Both the position numbers and the translations under genes were made by a program. From contig CAMWOK010000053.1 in NCBI GenBank assembly GCA_947175845.1, forward strand, positions 1 to 13,477: 13,477 nucleotides of DNA, given 5' to 3'. Under the pieces are notes generated by a model. It saw nothing but the letters and a program-made list of their open reading frames with translations. It did not search any database and was not told the DNA's origin. This DNA comes from an uncultured Lachnospiraceae bacterium (GTDB lineage Bacteria; Bacillota; Clostridia; Lachnospirales; Lachnospiraceae). Within the stretch, counting starts at the first letter, position 1; each line of letters begins with the position of its first letter. This document shows positions 6,190 to 13,132 of this stretch, in pieces.

Positions 6190-8068
6190 GACTGAGTTTT
6201 TTGCCGCTTTTTTCTAGTTCGTGACTTAATCCTTTCAGTATTTGTTCCATGGTAAGGAGAGGCCCGTCAGTTTCCGCGGCAAGAAAGCTGGCGTAGATCA
6301 GCGTATTTTTAATCATACTGCCGGAAAGTTCAAACTGCTCTGCCAGATAGCAAAAATCAATTTCATCGGAGACAGGAAGCCTTGATGGAATCATGGACTG
6401 CCACATCTGCAGGCGCATGCTGGCATCAGGCATCGGAAAACTGATGATGTCGCTGACTCGGCGGCGGAATGCGTTGTCAAAATTCTGCAGATAGTTGGTG
6501 GCAAGAATGCTCACACCGTCATATTCTTCCATTTTCTGCAGCAGGAAGGCAATTTCCATGTTGCTGTATTTGTCATTGGATTCTTTGACTTCTGTACGCT
6601 TTGAGAATAATACATCTGCCTCGTCAAAAAAGAGAATTGCCATACTTTTTTCCGCCTCGTCAAAGATGCGGTTTAGCTTTTTTTCTGTTTCACCGATATA
6701 TTTGTCTACGACGGCGGGAAGTTCGATTCGGTAGAGTTCCATGCCAAGTTCCGCAGCCATTACCTGCGCTGCCATTGTCTTTCCAGTGCCCGGCGGTCCG
6801 GCAAAAATCATGGCGGTGCCGTTGCCGTAGGCGGATTTCTCCAGAAATCCCCATGTCTCGTAGACCAGTTTGCGGTTGCGCACGCGGCTGATTATGTGTG
6901 ACAGCTGCAGTTTGGGAGCATCTGGAAGGATCAGGTCCTGCATCTGGTAAAGACCCTGGATTTTTGTTGCATATTGATCCAGGGAGTGGGAGGAGACACC
7001 CAGTATGGCAGTTCGCAGGTACTCTTGGGTGATGCTGTCGGTGCCCTGACTAAGTGCATATGCCTTGGCAAGTTCTAGGATATCACGCATTCTGCCGGGC
7101 AGAAAATTGTAGCGATTGAGAAAATCTGTCCGTACATCCTCCGATTCCCACGGATACGCTTTGGTTAACTGCTCATACAATTCTTTGTCTGCTAGTGCCA
7201 GCTTGGAACTGATTGAGAAGGGCAGATACTGCCTGGAAAAAGCGCTGCCCTCGCGAAGTGTTGGCTTGGTACCTAGAAGGAAAACAGTCTCTTCCTGTTC
7301 AAGCCAGATAAACAGAGGGGTTAAATCCTCCTCGTGCTCCGGCAGTTCTATGACGAATAAGGCGTGCTGCAGCAGACACTCGATCTGTATTTCCCGCAGA
7401 TGGTCTTTTGACTGCAGCTTTTCATAGGATATTACAGCAAGGCTTTTTTGGGACAGAGCAGCCAGATAGGCATAATTGAGTTTGCGCCCGCTTCCCTTTA
7501 CCCCTTGCAGATAGATCAGCTTTTTGCCGGGAACACGGGAGAGGCAGGCGCAGATGGTCTTGTATTGTTCGATCCTTTTCCCAAGAAAAGGAAGCTGTCC
7601 ATGAGTATCATAGTACCAGCACATGCCGGGGAGCTGCCGTTTTTCCAGACAGACTCCCCGCAAAAAGAGAAGAATCTGCGGTGTGATTTCAAGATAGATA
7701 TCTGTGTGTTCTGCGTCGTTCCTTCGTTCATAGAGCAAAGGCGCGGACTGATAAAACAGTTCAATGCCGAGAACGCCAGTTCCTTCGTAGACCATGAAAA
7801 GATTCCACAGCGACAGTGTAAGAAAATTTCCGTTCAGCGCTGTATAGAAAGCGGCAGCCAGCAGCAGCATGTCTTCCCGTTCTAGCTGTGCAGAGAGTGC
7901 CACGTAGAGAAACGGTGAGAAGACTTCATGCTCGGCGCTTTGCACAGCTTTTTGCAGGAGAGAATAAAAGGATACTGCAGGGGGCGCCTCGGTCTGATGT
8001 GCGCAGACCTGATCTCCCCAGTGCATCAAGTCCTCTACAAATTCCTGGTAATTGCTATATTGATTCAT
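6155..8068 (-). CDS. AAA+ ATPase of contractile injection system (Afp15/Pvc15-like)
   Basis: A 637-aa soluble ATPase of the type found in nearly all extracellular contractile injection clusters, where it is needed for particle assembly by an unclear mechanism. The C-terminal AAA+ domain has Walker A GPPGTGKT (424-431), Walker B ILFFDEAD (478-485), sensor 1 ILATN (521-525) and arginine finger region FRRR (534-537); all key residues are present. Upstream, 184-270 looks like a second, decayed nucleotide-binding module (GVKGSGRK at 189-196, a hydrophobic strand FVIELPE at 238-244), and 1-150 is helical. The ATG follows AAGGAG by 5 nt. It lies 97 nt after the BTAD regulator gene on the same strand and overlaps the 299-aa gene. 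Assignment to the injection system rests on domain layout plus the sheath and tube genes nearby; a generic FtsH/CDC48-like ATPase is less likely. Confidence 0.88.
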   Translation of the reverse strand: MNQYSNYQEFVEDLMHWGDQVCAHQTEAPPAVSFYSLLQKAVQSAEHEVFSPFLYVALSAQLEREDMLLLAAAFYTALNGNFLTLSLWNLFMVYEGTGVLGIELFYQSAPLLYERRNDAEHTDIYLEITPQILLFLRGVCLEKRQLPGMCWYYDTHGQLPFLGKRIEQYKTICACLSRVPGKKLIYLQGVKGSGRKLNYAYLAALSQKSLAVISYEKLQSKDHLREIQIECLLQHALFVIELPEHEEDLTPLFIWLEQEETVFLLGTKPTLREGSAFSRQYLPFSISSKLALADKELYEQLTKAYPWESEDVRTDFLNRYNFLPGRMRDILELAKAYALSQGTDSITQEYLRTAILGVSSHSLDQYATKIQGLYQMQDLILPDAPKLQLSHIISRVRNRKLVYETWGFLEKSAYGNGTAMIFAGPPGTGKTMAAQVMAAELGMELYRIELPAVVDKYIGETEKKLNRIFDEAEKSMAILFFDEADVLFSKRTEVKESNDKYSNMEIAFLLQKMEEYDGVSILATNYLQNFDNAFRRRVSDIISFPMPDASMRLQMWQSMIPSRLPVSDEIDFCYLAEQFELSGSMIKNTLIYASFLAAETDGPLLTMEQILKGLSHELEKSGKKLSRDEYGEYGYLF

Positions 8069-8165
8069 ACGGACTCCTTTATAGGTGCAGCTGTAATAAT
8101 AGAAAATATCCTGAATTCATTTTGTCACAGTTTCAATGGACTGCTCTGAGCTGCAAAGAGATCAT

Positions 8166-10937
8166 TTATTTTGCGACAGCTCCTATGATTTCTTTGAGTG
8201 TTTTGGTGAAATCAAGCTCCAAATCTTCCCGATACAGCTTCTGCATCCGGTCATACTGATGCTTCGCGTCTGACTGGCGGCCGCTTTGGTACAGGCAGAG
8301 AATGAGCTGGGATGCGATTTCTTCATTGTAGGGATCGGCCTCAATGATTCTCTGGAGAAATGGAATCGCAGCATCCGGCCGTTTCTGATGGATTCGTTTG
8401 GCGGCGCCGGATTGAAGCACCTTAAAATATTTATTCTCTAGTTCCTTTGTCATTCCATACGCCCAGAGATAACCGCTGTTTCCCATGTAGCTGCCAGGAT
8501 AAAGCCGCATAATGAGCTCTGGCTCCTCCTCGCATGCTTTGGAGTCTTTGAAGTAAGAGGTTAGCTCCGCCAGGTCGGAGTCGACGAGCTGCATCTTAAG
8601 GGAATATCTTTTCTTTTCATAGGCGATCAGATCTTCAAGTCCTTCCTGGGAGAAAACCTGACGGATGCTGTAAAGGGTAGTGTGAAACAGGGCGATCGCG
8701 TTCTTTGATCCTGCTTCCGGCCACAAAAGTTCGATTAGAACGTCTTTGGAGACGCCTTTTCCCTGTAGATGAAACAGGTAAGCAAACAGTTCCTGTGCTT
8801 TCTTTGTCCGCCATTTTACTTCGTGTGCATCTGAATCGGGAAGAAATACATGGAAACAATTCATGCACTGGACTGTGATTTTTCCTGATTTTTTTTGAGC
8901 TGTTTCCGTATGCTCTGTTCCCTTGGCAATCAGATAGAGATATCGGGTATCGTTGACATTTCTGTGGACAGAATTGATTTTGTTCAATGTCTGCTGCTGC
9001 TTTGGCGTAAAACCTAAGTTCCATATATGGTTTTTGGCTAAAAACAGATTGCCTGTCCGGGACTGTTCTACGGCTTTCCGGTAATCGCCCTTGTTCCAGG
9101 ATAAAATGGCAAGGATCTCCCATGCGGCAGCAGTCTGCAGCGTCTCGTACTCGGAACCCTGTATAATGCTCATGGCTGCCTGTTCTGCAGCAGCCATGCT
9201 GCCTGATTCGAAGGCAGCTTTCATCTGTTCTGCAAGAATGCAGTTTCGCAGCAGAAATCCATCTGGTATATGTCCCACAGGTATATCAAAGAGCGACAAC
9301 AAGTGCTCTGGCTTTGGCGGTTCTGTTTTGTGATTCTGAAACAGCATAAAAATGTTCCATGCTGCATATAAAAACGGATTCTGCTGAAGCGAAAAACCCC
9401 GGCTGTTGTATTCAGAGAGCAGTCTGACAGCACTTTCAAGCTGGTGGAGGCAGCATTTAATCTTGATCTGTTCTGTACAGACTGCTTTGGCGGTTTCATT
9501 CCAGGTAGTTTCTAGGTCTGTCTCAGACTGTGCTAAATATTGATCAGCTTCTATCAAATTGCCTTCTTTTCGTTTGGCAGCTGCGACGAACAGCAGAACC
9601 CGCTTGTAATCCTGCAGATGACCCGCCGCAACAAATTCTTTTTGTGCCTGCATAATCTGCAGGTTTGCTTCCTGGGTCTGTCCGACAGCCATCAGATATT
9701 TGCCATAGACAAATCTGCTCTTGGTGCTCAGTGTGCAGTGTACAGAGTCGAGGAATGAAAACCAGCGCTCCAAAATGCCGTAAAGTCTGTCATCTAACAT
9801 GGAATCGCCGGATACCTCGATCACGGTCTGTACAATATCTGCCGCTTTTCCGCGGCAGGCGTATTCTGCCGCCTGAATCTTATCACTCGTCTTCAGCAGG
9901 AAGCAGGAAGCAGTTCGAAGGGCGTTCTGCTGCTCCTCAAAGGTGGTCTGCGCAAGCAAAAAATGCCGGAAAATAGAATGATACCGGTACAGGCTGCTGA
10001 CTTCGCCTAAAGTCTGGACAAAGAGTTTTTCGTTTACAAGATAGCGCAGCATACTTTCTGAATTGTGAATACCGACGATTTTGTTGCAAATTGCCGGCGT
10101 CATATAATCCAGAACTGCAGTTTTGGTCAGAAATGTCTGGATATCAAATGGAAGTGTTTTGTATACCCGTGTCATAAAGTAGTCGGAAACTTCCAGGTTA
10201 TCACAGATTTTTTTCAGGTTTTCGAATGAAGTGATCCTTTTTTGCTGGTGCAGCTGGAGCATAATCTGAGCAATTCCAACGGGCCATCCTTCCGTGCAGT
10301 CATAGATCAATGCGGTCCATTGCTCCGAATGTTCGCCAACATTTTCAAGCAGCCTTGCAATCTCAGGCAGACTGAATTTCAGCTCCTCTGTACCGATACA
10401 GAATGCTTGTCCGCGCTGGACATATTTCTCCAGAAAAACGGGAAGAGAGCGCTTCTCGACAATAAACAGACGGATTTTTCTGTCCATGGTTTTGATTAAG
10501 GTATCTAGTAAATTAAAAATATCAGGGTTGTTAATCTCCTGGAAATCATCAAGAATCACGTTGAGAAAGTCGATTCGGATGTCCAGCCATATGACTAACT
10601 GTTCTATTAAGATATCAATGTTTTCCAGAAGGGGGAGTGAAATATTAAAATTGTCATTGGGAGTATCCAATGCATATTGAACGGATCTTGTAAAATTGCG
10701 AACAAAGGACATCAGATCATTGTCTGTGTCGTCAATGCTGTACCATGCGCTTTTTCCCGGGAAATGAGATACATAATTGGCAAGAATCTGCGTTTTTCCG
10801 TAACCGGCGCCGGCATTGAGCAGAATGATATCTTCCTGCAGAGAGGCAAGAAGTGTGTCCGCTGTGCGTTCAGTATATCCTTTGTCAACATTTGGTATTT
10901 GGATTTTATTGTTCTCGTTACTCTTTTCGTTAATCAT
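8166..10937 (-). CDS. STAND-type ATPase transcriptional regulator with winged helix and BTAD domain (MalT/SARP-like)
   Basis: A 923-aa cytoplasmic regulator, probably the pathway-specific controller of the neighbouring injection-system genes. The N-terminal STAND NTPase has Walker A GAGYGKT (43-49) and Walker B VILDDFQE (127-134), followed by a MalT-like winged-helix region to about 340. Residues about 345-660 are a TPR-like helical sensor. From about 690-775 there is an OmpR/SARP-type DNA-binding winged helix (WRTKKAQELFAYL, LIELLWPE), then a bacterial transcriptional activation domain (BTAD) with TPR repeats to the end. MalT proteins usually end in a LuxR helix; here the DNA-binding part is SARP-like. 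Ligand- and ATP-dependent oligomerisation is known for the family. The ATG has only a weak AGAAAG site, so translation may be low. The gene is divergent from the sheath operon across a dyad-rich region and is followed by the ATPase. Confidence 0.9.
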   Translation of the reverse strand: MINEKSNENNKIQIPNVDKGYTERTADTLLASLQEDIILLNAGAGYGKTQILANYVSHFPGKSAWYSIDDTDNDLMSFVRNFTRSVQYALDTPNDNFNISLPLLENIDILIEQLVIWLDIRIDFLNVILDDFQEINNPDIFNLLDTLIKTMDRKIRLFIVEKRSLPVFLEKYVQRGQAFCIGTEELKFSLPEIARLLENVGEHSEQWTALIYDCTEGWPVGIAQIMLQLHQQKRITSFENLKKICDNLEVSDYFMTRVYKTLPFDIQTFLTKTAVLDYMTPAICNKIVGIHNSESMLRYLVNEKLFVQTLGEVSSLYRYHSIFRHFLLAQTTFEEQQNALRTASCFLLKTSDKIQAAEYACRGKAADIVQTVIEVSGDSMLDDRLYGILERWFSFLDSVHCTLSTKSRFVYGKYLMAVGQTQEANLQIMQAQKEFVAAGHLQDYKRVLLFVAAAKRKEGNLIEADQYLAQSETDLETTWNETAKAVCTEQIKIKCCLHQLESAVRLLSEYNSRGFSLQQNPFLYAAWNIFMLFQNHKTEPPKPEHLLSLFDIPVGHIPDGFLLRNCILAEQMKAAFESGSMAAAEQAAMSIIQGSEYETLQTAAAWEILAILSWNKGDYRKAVEQSRTGNLFLAKNHIWNLGFTPKQQQTLNKINSVHRNVNDTRYLYLIAKGTEHTETAQKKSGKITVQCMNCFHVFLPDSDAHEVKWRTKKAQELFAYLFHLQGKGVSKDVLIELLWPEAGSKNAIALFHTTLYSIRQVFSQEGLEDLIAYEKKRYSLKMQLVDSDLAELTSYFKDSKACEEEPELIMRLYPGSYMGNSGYLWAYGMTKELENKYFKVLQSGAAKRIHQKRPDAAIPFLQRIIEADPYNEEIASQLILCLYQSGRQSDAKHQYDRMQKLYREDLELDFTKTLKEIIGAVAK

Positions 10938-10990
10938 ATGTATATCTTTCTGTATTGAAAAGGTTTCCTATGAATAGTCAGTTTAGAGTC

Positions 10991-10996
10991 ATTATA
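10991..10996 (-). promoter_or_regulatory. Candidate -10 box for BTAD regulator gene
   Basis: TATAAT on the minus strand (10996-10991) lies 54 nt upstream of the regulator ATG. At the 17-bp position upstream there is only an A/T run, with no TTGACA-like box. The dyad 11019-11037 is centred about 44 bp upstream of the predicted start near 10984. Confidence 0.4.
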
Positions 10997-11018
10997 AAAT
11001 TTTATTGGCGAAAAAAAA

Positions 11019-11037
11019 GCAATTTGGTACAAATCGC
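11019..11037. promoter_or_regulatory. Imperfect dyad, candidate operator of regulator promoter
   Basis: GCAATTTG-GTA-CAAATCGC pairs at 7 of 8 positions. An A8 tract (11011-11018) lies on one side and a T-run on the other. It sits just upstream of the minus-strand -10 box, where an activator or an autoregulator would bind. Confidence 0.4.
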
Positions 11038-11068
11038 ATTTTTTGAGGTATTATTTGCAGAAAAAGAT

Positions 11069-11093
11069 TTCTAAACAGGGAGATTGTTTAGAA
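11069..11093. promoter_or_regulatory. Perfect 9-bp inverted repeat, candidate operator of sheath operon
   Basis: TTCTAAACA-N7-TGTTTAGAA is a perfect dyad of 25 bp, its centre about 45 bp upstream of the start predicted from the TATAAT at 11114. A related half-site (core GTTTAGA) occurs at 10981-10987, next to the regulator promoter. The BTAD regulator encoded next door is the natural candidate ligand; this is inference. Confidence 0.5.
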
Positions 11094-11113
11094 TTTTGTT
11101 CAGTATTGTGTTT

Positions 11114-11119
11114 TATAAT
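11114..11119 (+). promoter_or_regulatory. Candidate -10 box of sheath operon
   Basis: A perfect TATAAT with no recognisable -35 box at 16-18 bp, preceded by the 9-bp dyad. It would give a leader of about 230 nt ahead of the sheath gene. Confidence 0.45.
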
Positions 11120-11127
11120 CGAAAAAG

Positions 11128-11169
11128 TAAGGAGCTGTCATAAGATGCACAGGCACCTTAAGGAGCTGT
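11128..11169 (+). repeat. Direct repeat TAAGGAGCTGT x2, 31-bp period
   Basis: The 11-mer occurs at 11128-11138 and 11159-11169, a 31-bp period or about three helical turns. Each copy contains AAGGAG, a Shine-Dalgarno-like core. The first copy is 10 nt from the ATG of a mini-ORF and the second lies at its end, so this could be a protein site, a translation signal, or both. Confidence 0.5.
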
Positions 11170-11171
11170 AG
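11145..11171 (+). other. Possible leader mini-ORF (8 codons)
   Basis: ATG to TAG encodes MHRHLKEL. AAGGAG lies 10 nt upstream. Too short for coding statistics; it is recorded because it falls in the predicted sheath-operon leader and its end coincides with the second copy of the direct repeat. Confidence 0.2.
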
Positions 11172-11235
11172 CAAAATATTCCGCGCAGACTGCATCGGTT
11201 ATGTTTCTGCAGATCCTAAGAGTAAAGTACAGAGA

Positions 11236-11264
11236 GTTACAGTATGGCAAGGCTGCACTGTAAC
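11236..11264 (+). repeat. Perfect 8-bp inverted repeat in sheath leader
   Basis: GTTACAGT-N13-ACTGTAAC, with a further GCA/TGC pair inside the loop, could form an RNA hairpin 47 nt before the strong AGGAGG-type site at 11309-11315, or serve as an operator. No T-run follows, so it does not look like a terminator. Confidence 0.45.
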
Positions 11265-11323
11265 ACAAAAACAGCATGTTGTGAAAAAGAATTTTACTTT
11301 AAAACAGAAAGGAGGAGAGGGCA

Positions 11324-11364
11324 TTGGCGGCAAAGAGCTGCTGATGCTGGAGGATTATGGCTGA
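11324..11364 (+). other. Two linked 6-codon ORFs leading into the sheath start
   Basis: AAAGGAGGAGAGG (11308-11320) is ideally placed for a TTG at 11324, whose frame encodes MAAKSC and stops at TGA 11342-11344. That TGA overlaps ATG 11344, which opens MLEDYG ending at TGA 11362-11364, which in turn overlaps the sheath ATG at 11357. This would form a stop-restart relay. It is visible in the sequence, but translation is unproven. Confidence 0.25.
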
Positions 11365-13093
11365 ATATTTATCACCAGGCGTATATGTAGAGGAATTTGA
11401 CTCAGGCGGAAAGCCGATGGAAGGCGTTAGTACAAGTACAGCCGGCTTTATTGGTCTTGCGGAGAGAGGTCCGGCAGAGGGTGTGCCGCAGCTTGTTACC
11501 AATTTTGCGGATTTCAAGAGGAAATTTGGAGGGTATCTCTCTGAGAATGAATTTGGGGAGTATCGTTTTCTTTCCTATGCAGTGGAGCACTTTTTTGTAA
11601 ACGGGGGGTCTAGATGCTATATTTCCCGTGTGGCGCCAAGCGACGCGAAGGCTGCGATGGGGACGGCTCCGCTTTCCGATGCAGTGCTGCAGATCCGGGC
11701 AAAGAATCCAGGCTTATGGGGAAACAACATGAGCATTGTAGTGACACCTGCAAGCAAGGCAAAGACACAGATTTTAGAGGAGCTTCAGACAGCGGACGGA
11801 AAACAGTATGCAGTCAAAAATTCGGCAGGATTTAACGAGGGAGATGTGGTTGTATATAAGGACATGACAAATGTTGTATACAATCGTGTCGTAAAGAGTC
11901 AGGACAATATCATTGTCTTCGAGAAAGAGTTTGAGGAGGATGTTGTCGACAAGAATCTGCTGCCATCAAAAGTGATTTCTACTTGCGAGTTCAATCTGGA
12001 AGTCAAGTATGATGATATTGTAGAATTTTATGAAAATCTTTCCTTTAATGTATCCATTCCGAACTACATTGAGAAGAAAACTGCAAAGTCTGATCTGATC
12101 GTTGCAGAGTATGTCGGAGAGAAGAGCAGCGAGGCTGTTGCACCCTTTGACGAGATTGCCGGGACGGACCCGGAGAAAGCTTTCTGTGTCGTTTCATTGA
12201 AGGGCGGAAGCAATGGTTCTGTTGCGAACATCAGTGCGGCTGATTTTATCGGTACAGATAAGGGCGCAGGAAAGAGGACCGGTATCCAGGCATTTCTGGA
12301 CAATGACAATGTTTCGATTATGGCGGTGCCAGGAGTGGTAGATCCGAATGTCCAGCTGATGCTGGTTGCTCATTGTGAGAATCTTGCGAGCCGGTTTGCG
12401 GTGCTGGATATGCCGCGGGATGCAAAGAAGATGGACGACATCATTGCCCACAGAGAGATCGTGGACAGCAATTATGCAGCGATGTATCACCCTTGGTTAG
12501 AGGTGTTTGACCCGTTGGATAAGAGAAATATCGCGATTCCGCCATCAGGCTCCGTGATCGGAATTTATGCGCGCAGCGACAATTCGAGGGGGGTACATAA
12601 GGCGCCTGCCAATGAGACAGTGCGTGCATGTGTGGGATTAGACTGCCAGTTCAACAAGGGCGAGCAGGACATTCTGAATCCGAAGGGCGTGAATCTGATC
12701 CGATCTTTCCCAGGACAGGGAATCCGTGTCTGGGGTGCGCGGACAGCCAGCAGCGACCCAAGCTGGAAATACATTAACGTGCGTCGTCTGTTTATCTTTA
12801 TTGAGGAGAGCATCAAGGCCAACACAAACTGGGCAGTATTTGAGCCCAATGATGAGGTTTTGTGGGTGCGGGTAAAGAGAACAATCGATGTATTCCTGAC
12901 AGGACTTTGGAGAGGCGGAGCGCTTGCAGGGTCTGCGCCGTCGGAAGCATTTTTCGTTGACTGCGGCAGAAATACCATGAGTCAGGATGACATTGACAAT
13001 GGAAGACTTGTGTGTGTGATCGGCGTAGCACCAGTGAAGCCGGCTGAATTTGTAATCTTTAGAATTTCGCAGAAGACAGGCGATTCCGTATAG
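11357..13093 (+). CDS. Contractile tail sheath protein
   Basis: Subunit of the contractile sheath that surrounds the inner tube and drives it through a target membrane on contraction. The protein has 578 aa. The N-terminus has the sheath signature LSPGVYVEE (5-13), then TAGFIGLAERGP and NGGSRCYISRV (83-93). The C-terminal third is the conserved handshake domain: INVRRLFIFIEESI, NWAVFEPND, LWVRVKRTID, FLTGLWRGGAL, and the final C-terminal strand (EFVIFRISQK) that links neighbouring subunits. The middle (about 150-330) is more variable and probably forms the outward-facing domain, making it longer than the short sheath paralogues of Afp/Pvc particles. GGAGG lies 3 nt before the ATG, and an upstream open frame overlaps the start. 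The tube gene follows after 39 nt. Family assignment is firm; eCIS rather than phage or R-tailocin comes from the AAA+ ATPase and the regulatory context. Confidence 0.96.
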   Translation: MAEYLSPGVYVEEFDSGGKPMEGVSTSTAGFIGLAERGPAEGVPQLVTNFADFKRKFGGYLSENEFGEYRFLSYAVEHFFVNGGSRCYISRVAPSDAKAAMGTAPLSDAVLQIRAKNPGLWGNNMSIVVTPASKAKTQILEELQTADGKQYAVKNSAGFNEGDVVVYKDMTNVVYNRVVKSQDNIIVFEKEFEEDVVDKNLLPSKVISTCEFNLEVKYDDIVEFYENLSFNVSIPNYIEKKTAKSDLIVAEYVGEKSSEAVAPFDEIAGTDPEKAFCVVSLKGGSNGSVANISAADFIGTDKGAGKRTGIQAFLDNDNVSIMAVPGVVDPNVQLMLVAHCENLASRFAVLDMPRDAKKMDDIIAHREIVDSNYAAMYHPWLEVFDPLDKRNIAIPPSGSVIGIYARSDNSRGVHKAPANETVRACVGLDCQFNKGEQDILNPKGVNLIRSFPGQGIRVWGARTASSDPSWKYINVRRLFIFIEESIKANTNWAVFEPNDEVLWVRVKRTIDVFLTGLWRGGALAGSAPSEAFFVDCGRNTMSQDDIDNGRLVCVIGVAPVKPAEFVIFRISQKTGDSV

Positions 13094-13132
13094 GATGTCA
13101 GATAAAAATAAAGGAAGGAGCGTAGTGAAGAG

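Larger units (their letters stand above)
10938..11356. promoter_or_regulatory. Divergent control region between BTAD regulator and sheath operon
   Basis: A 419-nt stretch without a normal gene. The left half (10938-11120) is AT-rich and holds one TATAAT on each strand, each with a dyad centred about 44-45 bp upstream of the predicted start and neither with a good -35 box, as expected for activator-dependent promoters. The right half (11121-11356) would be a leader of about 230 nt on the sheath mRNA. It contains an 11-bp direct repeat, a mini-ORF, an 8-bp inverted repeat, strong Shine-Dalgarno sequences and an open frame that overlaps the sheath start. Individual elements are listed separately. 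Confidence 0.7.
11131..11364 (+). pseudogene. Open frame without a normal start, overlapping the sheath start (cryptic or decayed gene)
   Basis: After an in-frame TAA at 11128, 77 sense codons are open to TGA at 11362-11364. The only ATG is at 11344, and no TTG precedes it; a GTG lies at 11281. The stop overlaps the sheath start as ATGGCTGA, an arrangement typical of real, translationally coupled neighbours. The predicted product reads like protein (for example ADPKSKVQRVTVWQG in the middle), but I recognise no family. It could be the remnant of a gene that once preceded the sheath, a gene with a non-standard start, or an untranslated leader that happens to be open; some chance is expected for a frame this short. 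Confidence 0.3.

Noticed and set aside
7448..7885. 145-codon plus-strand frame
   Set aside because: Antisense to the AAA+ ATPase gene, with no motifs and no ribosome binding site.
8069..8165. Separate promoter for the ATPase gene in the 97-nt gap
   Set aside because: The minus strand has TTGAAA (8136-8131), but only a 3/6 -10 match at 17 bp; too weak to list as a feature, and read-through from the regulator is the simpler view.
11011..11046. Dyad with flanking A- and T-runs as an intrinsic terminator
   Set aside because: It lies between divergent promoters with no gene reading into it from either side, and the stem is AT-rich; an operator or promoter element is more likely.
11324..11359. 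TGC-TGA-TGC read as Cys-Sec-Cys in an N-terminal extension of the sheath
   Set aside because: The TTG frame is in phase with the sheath and interrupted only by this TGA, but no selenocysteine insertion element is apparent, sheaths do not carry such an extension, and the ATG at 11357 has the usual sheath N-terminus.
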